From the NCBI GenBank assembly GCA_947259865.1, contig CAMYNZ010000056.1:1-13699 (forward strand): a stretch of DNA of 13,699 bases. The letters run 5' to 3'. The position numbers were made by a program, and so were the translations under genes. This DNA comes from an uncultured Desulfobacterales bacterium (GTDB taxonomy: Bacteria > Desulfobacterota > Desulfobacteria > Desulfobacterales > G020354645). The notes under the pieces were generated by a model that saw only the letters and a program-made list of their open reading frames with translations, made no database searches and was not told the DNA's origin. Shown piece by piece: positions 6,366 through 12,418 of this stretch; within the stretch, counting starts at the first letter, position 1, and every line of letters begins with the position of its first letter.

Positions 6366-7150
6366 CCAAAAAACGATTGAAATTGGTTTCCTGGAATGTG
6401 AATGGTTTTAGGGCTGCCTTAAAAAAGGACTTTTTCACATCATTAAAATCAATGGACGCCGATGTTCTGGCAATCCAGGAAATAAAACTGCAGGAGCCTC
6501 AACTTACCGATGAAATGCGCAATGTGGCCGATTACACATCTTACTGGTCATATGCCACTGAAAAAAAAGGGTACAGCGGTGTGGCAAGCTTTACCCGCAT
6601 GCCCCCCAGCGATGTCAGGCATGGGATCGGTGAATCAAAATTCGACAACGAAGGCCGCATTGTCGAGCTGGTATTCGATGATTTTATTTTCTTCAACGTA
6701 TATTTTCCAAACGGTCAAATGAGTGACGAACGGCTGCAGTATAAACTTGATTTTTACGAGCAATTTTTCAAATATACGGACTCACTCAAAGACGCAGGTC
6801 ACAGCCTGATTATATGCGGTGACTACAATACCGCCCACAATGAGATTGACCTGAAAAATCCGAAAGCCAATGAGAACACTTCCGGTTTTCTCAGAGTCGA
6901 GCGAGACTGGTTGGACCGGATGGTTGAAAAAGGTTACGTGGACACTTTTAGGCATTATCATCCGGAAACAGTCCAATACTCATGGTGGACCTATCGATTC
7001 AAAGCACGGGAGAGAAATATCGGCTGGCGTATCGATTATTTCTTCGTGACCAGAGACATCATCAAAAAGAGCTGGATAAAAGAAGCCTATATCGACAACA
7101 GCATATACGGTTCCGATCACTGCCCGATAGGATTAATATTGGAAATATAA
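6362..7150 (+). CDS. xth: Exodeoxyribonuclease III (AP endonuclease, Xth/ExoA family)
   Basis: The protein is a 262-residue Mg-dependent apurinic/apyrimidinic endonuclease and 3' exonuclease of base-excision repair, full length for the family. All endonuclease/exonuclease/phosphatase fold motifs are visible: WNVNG (11-15), QEIK with metal ligand Glu40, the GYSGVA loop (70-75), NVYFPNG with Tyr114 (112-118), GDYN with catalytic Asp154 and Asn156 (153-156), WRIDYF with Asp225 (222-227), and the terminal GSDHCP with the Asp252/His253 pair (250-255). It acts in the cytoplasm on damaged DNA. The ATG at 6362 follows a seven-G tract. Its stop TAA (7148-7150) overlaps the left target-site repeat of the MITE-like insertion, so the element landed directly behind the coding frame without disturbing it. 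Confidence 0.96.
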   Translation: MTKKRLKLVSWNVNGFRAALKKDFFTSLKSMDADVLAIQEIKLQEPQLTDEMRNVADYTSYWSYATEKKGYSGVASFTRMPPSDVRHGIGESKFDNEGRIVELVFDDFIFFNVYFPNGQMSDERLQYKLDFYEQFFKYTDSLKDAGHSLIICGDYNTAHNEIDLKNPKANENTSGFLRVERDWLDRMVEKGYVDTFRHYHPETVQYSWWTYRFKARERNIGWRIDYFFVTRDIIKKSWIKEAYIDNSIYGSDHCPIGLILEI

Positions 7151-7155
7151 TTTAT
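7149..7155 (+). repeat. Left target-site duplication of the MITE
   Basis: AATTTAT here is repeated directly at 7394-7400, immediately outside the two ends of the inverted-repeat element. Its first two bases are the last two of the xth stop codon. The region is AT-rich, so a chance match is possible, but the placement is exact. Confidence 0.6.
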
Positions 7156-7169
7156 GCGAGTAAATATTC

Positions 7170-7202
7170 GAGGGGTCGGGGTGTTTTTTTCACGACAAGA
7201 TG
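7170..7202 (+). repeat. Left terminal inverted repeat of the MITE
   Basis: This repeat matches the reverse complement of 7352-7384 except at 7183 (G versus A) and 7195 (A versus T). Two G4 tracts separated by TC are followed by seven T and CACG. Confidence 0.8.
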
Positions 7203-7333
7203 ATCGCCCCGGTGCTTCTTAATAGCAATTGGCCGCTGCCGCCAAGAAAGGCAATACACGCTGTTGGATTCTGGGACAGCAAAAGTTGTATCTAGCAAGC
7301 AGTAAAATGGAGGGTAGTTGCCGCTGTTAAACT

Positions 7334-7353
7334 TGCCGGGCGATAACCCGGCA
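7334..7353 (+). other. Hairpin inside the MITE
   Basis: TGCCGGG (7334-7340) pairs perfectly with CCCGGCA (7347-7353) around a 6-nt loop CGATAA. It overlaps the inner end of the right terminal repeat, so two alternative folds compete. Confidence 0.6.
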
Positions 7354-7384
7354 TCTTGACGTGAAAAAAATACCCCGACCCCTC
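7352..7384 (-). repeat. Right terminal inverted repeat of the MITE
   Basis: This is the inverted copy of 7170-7202, with 31 of 33 positions identical. Read on the minus strand it has the same G4-TC-G4, seven-T and CACG order. Confidence 0.8.
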
Positions 7385-7393
7385 AAATACTCA

Positions 7394-7400
7394 AATTTAT
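7394..7400 (+). repeat. Right target-site duplication of the MITE
   Basis: AATTTAT, a direct copy of 7149-7155, ends 5 nt before the TTG start of the flavoprotein gene. Confidence 0.6.
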
Positions 7401-7405
7401 AAAAA

Positions 7406-8056
7406 TTGAACGCTATTAAACCAAAAATCACAGCCATCTATGGCAGCCCGCGACGTAAGGGAAATACAGCCGAATTGCTTCAACACGCAGTAAAGGGTGC
7501 GCGCGAAAAGGGTGCCCTGGTTGAAGAAATTGTCCTGCGAGATTTGAAAATGTCTCCGTGCCTGGAAATTTACGGTTGTCTGAAATCCGGGCGCTGCGCC
7601 ATAAAGGATGATTTCCAAACAGTCTATGATACCCTCCTGGCATCGGACGGTGTAATGCTTGCATCTCCTATATTTTTTTATACCGTCAGCGCACATACCA
7701 AAATTTTAATGGACCGCTGTCAATCCTTGTGGGTCAAAAAGTACTGGGTCGAGAAAATTCCCGCCGGCCAGCGAGAAGTAAAACGCCGAGGGCTTTTCAT
7801 ATCTGTAGGTGCAACCAAAGGGAAAAAACTTTTTGATGGCGCCCTGCTGACTGTAAGATATTTTTTTGATGTTCTTGACATGGACCTCTGGAAGTCGCTG
7901 CTGTACCGTCAACTCGATTTTGAAGGCGATATTCACAAATACCCGCAGTATCTGGCTGAAGCCCATAAAACCGGCAAACAGTTTGTCGGTGCATTACGTA
8001 CACTTCCAAAAAGGGGAGAGCCCAGCGAGACTGTGACCGAAAACGTATTTTCTTAA
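7406..8056 (+). CDS. Flavodoxin-fold NAD(P)H-dependent oxidoreductase (iron-sulfur flavoprotein relative)
   Basis: This 216-residue protein starts with a flavodoxin-like first strand and FMN phosphate loop, GSPRRKGNT (13-21). SPIFFYTVSAHTK (87-99) is the second flavin-contacting segment of NADPH-dependent FMN reductases and Isf-type flavoproteins. Between them is a partly conserved cysteine cluster: Cys52, Cys58 and Cys64, then Asp68-Asp69. Relatives that I recall have a tighter four-cysteine motif ending in G-x-C-x3-DD. Here one cysteine position reads as a different residue, so a 4Fe-4S cluster may be absent. The start is a TTG at 7406 with no Shine-Dalgarno sequence and an in-frame TAA directly upstream (7400-7402), so no longer form is possible. 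Without the MITE the TTG would be 10 nt from the xth stop, which suggests an ancestral translationally coupled pair. The DUF2156 gene follows after 8 nt. Confidence 0.85.
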   Translation: MNAIKPKITAIYGSPRRKGNTAELLQHAVKGAREKGALVEEIVLRDLKMSPCLEIYGCLKSGRCAIKDDFQTVYDTLLASDGVMLASPIFFYTVSAHTKILMDRCQSLWVKKYWVEKIPAGQREVKRRGLFISVGATKGKKLFDGALLTVRYFFDVLDMDLWKSLLYRQLDFEGDIHKYPQYLAEAHKTGKQFVGALRTLPKRGEPSETVTENVFS

Positions 8057-8064
8057 GGAAATCT

Positions 8065-8943
8065 ATGAATCTCAAATTCGAACCGATTGGTCTGGAAAAA
8101 CAAAAAGAATATCTGGAACTGCTCTCCAAATGCGCTCAGCTGGCGTCAGATTACAGCTTCGCAAATGTATGGGGCTGGGGGGAAGAATACGGTCTTCATT
8201 GGGCCTGGCAGGATGGTCTGGTCTGGATTAAACAAACCAAGTCCTCACACACCTACTGGGCCCCGGTGGGTAGCTGGACGGAAGCGGATTGGAAAGCAAT
8301 ATTCGCCGACATCGACAGACAGACTGTGTTCACCCGTGTTCCCGAGAAACTCCTTGAAATATGGCAGTCAAATCTGGGAGATCAGATCAGATTCGAAGAG
8401 GAAAGAAACAACTGGGATTACCTCTACGACTTTAAAGAGCTTATCACGCTTAAGGGAAATCGGTTCCACAAAAAAAGGAACCTGCTTAACCAGTTCATAA
8501 ATAAATACGAATACGAATATACCCCTTTCGGACCCCAGATCATTGAACCGGCCATGGCAATGCAGGCAGACTGGTGCGATTGGCGGGACTGCGAATCATC
8601 CGATGTTCTGGCTGCCGAAAATCGTGCGGTTTTCAAAATATTTATGAATTGGGAAAAGCTCATGGGACTAAGCGGCGGGGCCATTTTGGCTGATCAAATA
8701 ATTGTGGCCTATACCGTGGCGGAAAAATTCAACGATGACACGGTTCTGATCCATTACGAAAAGGGATGCCCGGATTACAAGGGCGTTTACCAGGCCATCA
8801 ACCAGATGTTTTTGGCCCATTTAACCGATGATTACAAATGGGTCAACCGCGAGCAGGATCTGGGTGAAGAAGGGCTGCGCAAAGCCAAGCTATCCTATAA
8901 TCCGGTCGATTTTCTCCGCAAATACCGGGTGAGGCTGGAGTGA
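8065..8943 (+). CDS. DUF2156 family protein (GNAT-like, phosphatidylglycerol lysyltransferase C-terminal domain type)
   Basis: The 292-residue protein matches the stand-alone DUF2156 family, whose fold is a double GNAT-like acyltransferase domain related to the aminoacyl-transferring part of MprF. Visible signatures are SFANVWGWG (31-39), LKGNRFHKKRNLLNQF (129-144), the DTVLIHYEKG strand (225-234), and NREQDLG (261-267) followed by GLRKAKLSYNP (270-280). It has no membrane segments, unlike full MprF, so it is cytosolic. The acceptor is not known; transfer of an aminoacyl or acyl group to a lipid or peptide is inferred from the family. The ATG at 8065 is 9 nt after the flavoprotein stop, with AAGGAAA between them, so the two genes are almost certainly co-transcribed. 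Confidence 0.88.
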   Translation: MNLKFEPIGLEKQKEYLELLSKCAQLASDYSFANVWGWGEEYGLHWAWQDGLVWIKQTKSSHTYWAPVGSWTEADWKAIFADIDRQTVFTRVPEKLLEIWQSNLGDQIRFEEERNNWDYLYDFKELITLKGNRFHKKRNLLNQFINKYEYEYTPFGPQIIEPAMAMQADWCDWRDCESSDVLAAENRAVFKIFMNWEKLMGLSGGAILADQIIVAYTVAEKFNDDTVLIHYEKGCPDYKGVYQAINQMFLAHLTDDYKWVNREQDLGEEGLRKAKLSYNPVDFLRKYRVRLE

Positions 8944-9080
8944 CGGTTTAACCGCTTTAGTAAGTTTTTCTATTATAATTTTGTCGCCCTCCCCTTTCAG
9001 GTAAAAAATCTCTCACATTGGATTCTATTTTCATGTGCTATCTTTGCTCTGCTATCTAAATTTCAACGCTTTCATCGAAA

Positions 9081-9085
9081 GGAAG
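9081..9085 (+). promoter_or_regulatory. Ribosome binding site of the DUF427 gene
   Basis: GGAAG ends 8 nt before the ATG at 9094. The 150-bp gap before it (8944-9093) is AT-rich and may hold a promoter, but I see no convincing pair of hexamers. Confidence 0.5.
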
Positions 9086-9093
9086 CCATTTAG

Positions 9094-9606
9094 ATGTGGA
9101 AGTACAGGGGACAGACAAGACCGGATTTTGCAATAGTTGCGGGACCCGGTCAAGAGTCGGTATGGGATTACCCCAGACCGCCTAAACTGGCACCGGATGG
9201 ACGATTGGTCGAGATCTTCTACGGAGACCAGGTAATTACCTCATCCAGCAAAACCTATCGCGTGCTTGAAACCGCCAGCCCGCCTTCTTTTTACATACCG
9301 CCACAAGATGTGAATTGGGAGCTGCTCGGTTCTGCGCCGGGAAGCTCCATCTGTGAGTGGAAAGGTAGGGCGAAATACTGGTCCCTTGCGTCCAATCCAA
9401 AAGCGGGCGTAGTCGGGTGGAGCTATCCGAATCCCAAGCCGGTGTTTGAACCAATACGCGATTACACCGCCTTTTACCCGGCAGCCCTGGCTTGCTATGT
9501 TGCCGGTGAGCAGGTTCGTGCCCAACCCGGGCGATTTTATGGTGGATGGATTACAAATGAGATCGTGGGTCCTTTTAAGGGAGAATCCGCAACGGAAAAC
9601 TGGTAA
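9094..9606 (+). CDS. DUF427 domain-containing protein
   Basis: This 170-residue protein is a single DUF427 domain of normal length. The family pattern is almost continuous: VWDYPRPP near residue 23, the GDQVITSS turn, LETASPPSFYIPPQDV (58-73), the cysteine-containing CEWKGRAKYW, the GWSYPNP strand, the DYTAFYP segment, GEQVRAQPGRFYGGWIT (138-154) and the ending GPFKGESATENW. It is a small beta-rich cytosolic protein. Its biochemical role is not established, although the compact fold and conserved Trp/Tyr/Cys residues suggest ligand binding. It is separated from the DUF2156 gene by 150 bp and faces the convergent membrane-protein gene, so it is probably monocistronic. Confidence 0.9.
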   Translation: MWKYRGQTRPDFAIVAGPGQESVWDYPRPPKLAPDGRLVEIFYGDQVITSSSKTYRVLETASPPSFYIPPQDVNWELLGSAPGSSICEWKGRAKYWSLASNPKAGVVGWSYPNPKPVFEPIRDYTAFYPAALACYVAGEQVRAQPGRFYGGWITNEIVGPFKGESATENW

Positions 9607-9710
9607 TCATCGCGCTGCCCAGAATATATTTTTTTTGTCCATTACAAATCCTCTTTTTGGCGTTTGATTGATATAATCCAATCGTGATCATTTTCAGTCT
9701 GAATGCTTTG

Positions 9711-10139
9711 CTAAAAAATGTTGCCGATCGTATAAATTGAAACTGCACCGGCTTTCAAGCTCCATGCTGCCGTTCGAATCCAATTCGTCGTTACCAATCG
9801 TCGAATCAGCATATCCTCTTTACCGGTTTTCAGTCGGTTGTGAATTGGGACCTGTAGCGCGAATGTTGAAATCCAGACAATAAAAACCATGAAGGAGGAT
9901 GAAAGAGACAGGGTCGAATAATCGTCGGATAGGACCCACCAAGCAGCTAACCCAAGCTCCGCAATCATGAGCGGTAAAACAACGAATGAAATCCGTTTGG
10001 CGTACCATCTATGGTAGACAGGGAACTCTTCTGGGGGGATACGATGAAAACTGGGGTAAATGATTAGTTGAACCAACCAAATTAAAATTAAAAGCCCCCA
10101 GCTCACGGCCAGGTTGGCATATGGCAGAATATTACTCAT
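9711..10139 (-). CDS. Four-helix integral membrane protein, uncharacterised
   Basis: The protein has 142 residues and four predicted membrane helices: about 8-28, 51-70, 80-98 and 122-140. Between helices 1 and 2 is a conserved-looking loop with IYPSFHRIP and the EFPVYHRWYAKRI segment. Helix 3 leads into the FALQVPIHNRLKTG motif, and a cytoplasmic-looking NWIRTAAWS (119-127) precedes helix 4. The same pattern recurs in a widespread bacterial membrane family without assigned function, broadly like DUF1772-type anthrone oxygenase-like proteins. Histidines 32, 43 and 100 could bind a cofactor, which is speculative. It lies 24 bp downstream of the LOV-like PAS gene on the same strand, so the two are likely co-transcribed. 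The ribosome site is weak. Confidence 0.75.
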   Translation of the reverse strand: MSNILPYANLAVSWGLLILIWLVQLIIYPSFHRIPPEEFPVYHRWYAKRISFVVLPLMIAELGLAAWWVLSDDYSTLSLSSSFMVFIVWISTFALQVPIHNRLKTGKEDMLIRRLVTTNWIRTAAWSLKAGAVSIYTIGNIF

Positions 10140-10163
10140 TTATGGATCAGGCTGGCAAATCTT

Positions 10164-10589
10164 CTAATGCTGCGATTTGCTGACATCTCGTTGAATAGCG
10201 AGATAGTGGGTAATTTCATCCTTTTCATTGCGGATCGGCGCAATTTTCCACTCCATCATAAATTCGGATCCATCTTTACGATAATTAATGGCCTGACCGT
10301 GAAACAGCTCTCCTTCTGAAATATTCTTCTTCAACCTCTCCAGAACATCTTTGTCCGTGTTGGGTCCCTGCAAGATAGATGGCGATTGGCCCATGATTTC
10401 ATGGGGTCCGTAACCGGTGAGTTCGCAGAAAGCCGGGTTAACGTAAACAATTGGATAACCCGTTTCAGCTTTGGTGATAGCCACCGAATTGAAGGATTCT
10501 TCCAGGGAGGTTTCCAGAAGCCGTTTCATGATGTATTTGAAGCTGTCGTCATGTTCAAAAATATCAAAAATATCTCTTTTTATTTTCAT
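10164..10589 (-). CDS. LOV-like PAS domain protein lacking the photoactive cysteine
   Basis: From the ATG at 10589 this is a 141-residue stand-alone PAS protein. A helical N-cap (1-30) precedes a PAS core (about 32-136) that follows the LOV pattern closely: NPAFCELTGY (51-60), GQSPSILQGPNTD (67-79), INYRKDG (101-107), the APIRNE turn and a terminal AIQRDVS (131-137). In photoactive LOV domains the third segment reads G-x-N-C-R-F-L-Q-G; here the cysteine is Pro70 and the preceding Asn is Ser69. Asn102 and Gln133, which contact the flavin in LOV, are kept. It may bind FMN or FAD as a redox sensor, or be a general ligand-binding PAS. There is no output domain, so it may act by partner binding. 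A TTG at 10613 would extend it by eight residues, but the ATG has an AGG-containing site 8 nt upstream. It is the first gene of a pair with the membrane protein. Confidence 0.85.
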   Translation of the reverse strand: MKIKRDIFDIFEHDDSFKYIMKRLLETSLEESFNSVAITKAETGYPIVYVNPAFCELTGYGPHEIMGQSPSILQGPNTDKDVLERLKKNISEGELFHGQAINYRKDGSEFMMEWKIAPIRNEKDEITHYLAIQRDVSKSQH

Positions 10590-10907
10590 TGGGCCTGCCT
10601 TTCTCTCTTTCAAATTATTTAATCAAATTCGGTCTTTATAGGTCCCATGGTAATCATTGCTGGTTCAACATCAAGTACGAGAGTAAAATTCGATGTGTTG
10701 TCCAAATGCCAGGAGCGTCAGATAAAACTGAGGCTATCGTCTCGGACCGCAGGTATACCAATGGCGATGGCGAAATATTTCGGATCCAAATTTAAAACAT
10801 CGTCATGGAAAATTTAAGTGTATTTGGGACCAAATTGATTGGAATAAATTAATCGGAACCTCAGGGAAAAGCTGACCTTAAACGACGGCCTGATGGCTTG
10901 AAGCCTG
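10590..10907. other. Gene-free intergenic region, 318 bp
   Basis: This lies between the end of the minus-strand diiron protein gene and the start of the minus-strand PAS gene. I see no credible gene. A minus-strand TATAAA (complement of 10635-10640) could be a -10 box for the PAS operon but lacks a good -35. A short palindrome GGCTTGAAGCC (10895-10905) lies just after the diiron gene's stop, but no U-tract follows it. Confidence 0.4.
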
Positions 10908-11369
10908 CTAATCCCCCTGTTCCGCCATATAATCATCATACAGCGTCTCCAGGGTGCGCTTGTGTTTGGCTTCTTCCTGGGCCAATATCTTAAATAGCTT
11001 GAGGTAGGTTTCGTCCTGGGATTTGGTCTGCAGGTCATTGTACAACATTAAGGCCTTCTCTTCCCGTTTCATGGCAAGCCTCAAAATATCCGTGTAATGC
11101 ATGCCCTTTTCATATTCCATGTCAACGATATAGTTGCTGCGCTTCATATCCGGAATCCATTTGAGCTCGTATTCGGCAATTTCCTCCTTGTTGCCCTCAA
11201 ATTCCTCCAACAGGGTCTGATGTTTGCGCTCTTCCGCAGCAAAGTTCTCAAAGGTCTCTTTGGCTCCGGCAAAGGGCTCCTGACGGCTGATCTCCAGATA
11301 AAATTCGGCAGCTTCCTTTTCCCTTTCAATGGCGTATTGCAGAATCTCCGCGATAGATTCGAAATTCAT
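10908..11369 (-). CDS. Rubrerythrin-like ferritin-family diiron protein
   Basis: From the ATG at 11369 the protein has 153 residues and the four-helix pattern of the rubrerythrin/ferritin-like family without a rubredoxin domain. Candidate diiron ligands are Glu19 in helix 1, Glu47 and His50 in the AEERKH helix, Glu103 or Glu104 in KREEKA, and Glu133 and His136 in QEEAKH, giving the expected two ExxH motifs. Such proteins are cytosolic and take part in peroxide or oxygen protection and iron handling in anaerobes. With no rubredoxin domain it would need an external electron donor. The frame is open to 11405 (165 residues), but AGGAGGA at 11374-11380 clearly selects the ATG at 11369. It is divergent from the UspA gene across a 506-bp region, consistent with a stress-response neighbourhood. 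Confidence 0.9.
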   Translation of the reverse strand: MNFESIAEILQYAIEREKEAAEFYLEISRQEPFAGAKETFENFAAEERKHQTLLEEFEGNKEEIAEYELKWIPDMKRSNYIVDMEYEKGMHYTDILRLAMKREEKALMLYNDLQTKSQDETYLKLFKILAQEEAKHKRTLETLYDDYMAEQGD

Positions 11370-11373
11370 ATTG

Positions 11374-11380
11374 TCCTCCT
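11374..11380 (-). promoter_or_regulatory. Ribosome binding site that fixes the diiron protein start
   Basis: AGGAGGA on the minus strand ends 4 nt before the ATG at 11369. It lies inside the longer open frame from 11405, so the shorter protein is the likely product. Confidence 0.85.
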
Positions 11381-11443
11381 TTTTCAATTCAAACCGTGGT
11401 TGCAAGAGTGTGACTGTTCGGTAATAAATGTCCCGATCACTAA

Positions 11444-11449
11444 ATTATA
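11444..11449 (-). promoter_or_regulatory. Candidate -10 box for the diiron protein gene
   Basis: A perfect TATAAT on the minus strand, 74 nt upstream of the ATG at 11369. The -35 region (TTTAAC with a 16-bp spacer) is poor. No complete PerR or Fur box is evident. Confidence 0.4.
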
Positions 11450-11863
11450 GGATCTCTGGGACTCCGTTAAACGTGGTGGAAGCAAATAAAAGCATAGATA
11501 TTAAAACCATGCAAAAGATAGGTTTTTAGTGTATCAAGCCGCAGAGATCAAGCCTTAAATTATCATTGGCCGAATTCCGTTTGATCTAATTTTTCTTGAC
11601 AGCCGAAAACAAACTGTGGCAATTTTTAAATCAGTGAAAGATATGTTCAGAAAACGAATTTCGCCCGGAAACTTCACGGTTTGCAACGGAATTTTCTACC
11701 CTGATTTCAGATTGTCTCCTTTTTATGGTTTTTTCAAACCAATCCCATTGCTTTCTTTTATTTAATCGTTGCTTTGCCGAAAAATGGTGGATTAAAGGTC
11801 AAATACATTGCGGTTTCCGCTGTAAATTTACCATTGTAATTTTCAGTATAAATCAATAGGGGG

Positions 11864-11870
11864 AAGGAGG
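11864..11870 (+). promoter_or_regulatory. Strong ribosome binding site of the UspA gene
   Basis: AAGGAGG lies 5 nt before the ATG at 11876, close to the ideal anti-Shine-Dalgarno match and suggestive of high translation. Confidence 0.8.
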
Positions 11871-11875
11871 ATAAA

Positions 11876-12340
11876 ATGGCCGGTCAAAAATTATTATTGC
11901 CATTTAACTTCACCAATTATGATCGTAAAGCGCTTGATTTTGTTATCCGCACCTTCGCCGATCTAAAGGACATTGAAATATCTATTTTTAATGCCTATAC
12001 GCCCGTACCTGAAATTGAGACCAGCGACGCCTCGGTAACCGCAAAGTTGAGGGATCAGCTCAGATATCTTACAACAAAGGTGTCGGAACAGGAGACGGCG
12101 CTTCAGGCAGTCAAACAGGAATTGATACAAAACGGATTTGCGGAAAGTACGATCAACTGCATTTTCAAGGCTCGCAAAAAGGACGTGGCCACCGAGATTA
12201 TTAACCTTGTATCCGATGAAGGTTACGACCTGATCGTCTTGAATCACAAACCCGGCAAGGTATCCCGATTTTTTTCAGGAAGTGTGTATAATAAAATTGT
12301 GGCCGCCTTAAGGGGCATTACCGTTTGCATTGTATCTTAA
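11876..12340 (+). CDS. Universal stress protein (UspA family)
   Basis: The 154-residue protein has the usual single-domain UspA length and order. A first strand KLLLPFNFTNYDRKALDF (5-22) is followed by the FNAYTPVPEIE segment (38-48). A long charged helix (about 55-86) comes next, then FKARKKDVATEIINLV and the YDLIVLNHKPGKVSRFFSGSV segment (from about 120). The final strand is TVCIVS. The nucleotide-binding G-2x-G-9x-G(S/T) motif of ATP-binding Usps is only partly recognisable (GKVSRFFSGS), so ATP binding is uncertain. It is a cytosolic stress-related protein, partner unknown. The GAF gene follows 78 bp downstream on the same strand and may be co-transcribed. Confidence 0.85.
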   Translation: MAGQKLLLPFNFTNYDRKALDFVIRTFADLKDIEISIFNAYTPVPEIETSDASVTAKLRDQLRYLTTKVSEQETALQAVKQELIQNGFAESTINCIFKARKKDVATEIINLVSDEGYDLIVLNHKPGKVSRFFSGSVYNKIVAALRGITVCIVS

Positions 12341-12405
12341 AATAAGAAAGGCATTTGTTTCGGGCATGCAAGGTTTTAAGTCCGGAATATTCCCATATAA
12401 TGGAT

Positions 12406-12413
12406 GAGGAGGG
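12406..12413 (+). promoter_or_regulatory. Ribosome binding site that fixes the GAF protein start
   Basis: GAGGAGGG lies 5 nt before the ATG at 12419. An in-frame ATG at 12404 overlaps this site, so it would add five residues made of Shine-Dalgarno codons and is unlikely. Confidence 0.85.
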
Positions 12414-12418
12414 ATTCT

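Larger units (their letters stand above)
7156..7393. mobile_element. MITE-like non-autonomous element with 33-bp terminal inverted repeats
   Basis: This 238-bp element has long inverted repeats: 7170-7202 and the reverse complement of 7352-7384 agree at 31 of 33 positions (core GAGGGGTCGGGG, T-run, CACG, CAAGATG). Weaker similarity (a GAGTA motif) continues outward to the flanking 7-bp direct repeats. The 149-bp interior has no credible ORF and no transposase remnant that I recognise. It carries a 7-bp hairpin (7334-7353) that overlaps the right repeat. As RNA the whole element could fold into one long stem-loop. Terminal repeats, target duplication and lack of coding capacity fit a miniature inverted-repeat transposable element moved by a transposase elsewhere. 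It lies between xth and the flavoprotein gene. Confidence 0.75.
11370..11875. other. Divergent intergenic region, 506 bp, no gene seen
   Basis: This AT-rich region separates the diiron protein gene (-) from the UspA gene (+). It carries a minus-strand TATAAT (complement of 11444-11449), a plus-strand TTGACA at 11596-11601 without a clear -10, a GCGG-TTT-CCGC hairpin near 11809, a perfect palindrome GTAAATTTAC (11822-11831), and TATAAA at 11847-11852. No ORF or RNA gene stands out. The length is unusual and could hold regulator sites or a small RNA. Confidence 0.45.

Noticed and set aside
7170..7202. G-quadruplex in the MITE ends
   Set aside because: Each strand has only two G4 tracts per end; four tracts on one strand are not available nearby.
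6982..7203. 73-codon plus-strand frame running from xth into the MITE
   Set aside because: It is an out-of-frame read of xth and the terminal repeat; no start signal.
8944..8960. CGGTTTAACCG palindrome after the DUF2156 gene
   Set aside because: Stem too short with almost no loop; cannot be supported as a terminator.
9607..9710. T8 run near 9630 between convergent genes as an intrinsic terminator
   Set aside because: No stable GC-rich stem directly precedes the T run.
10589..10795. 68-codon plus-strand frame reaching into the intergenic region
   Set aside because: It starts within the PAS gene's ribosome site region on the opposite strand, has no own ribosome site and no protein-like composition.
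12396..12401. TATAAT upstream of the GAF gene as a promoter
   Set aside because: It is so close to the ribosome site that the transcript would barely include it, and there is no -35 partner.
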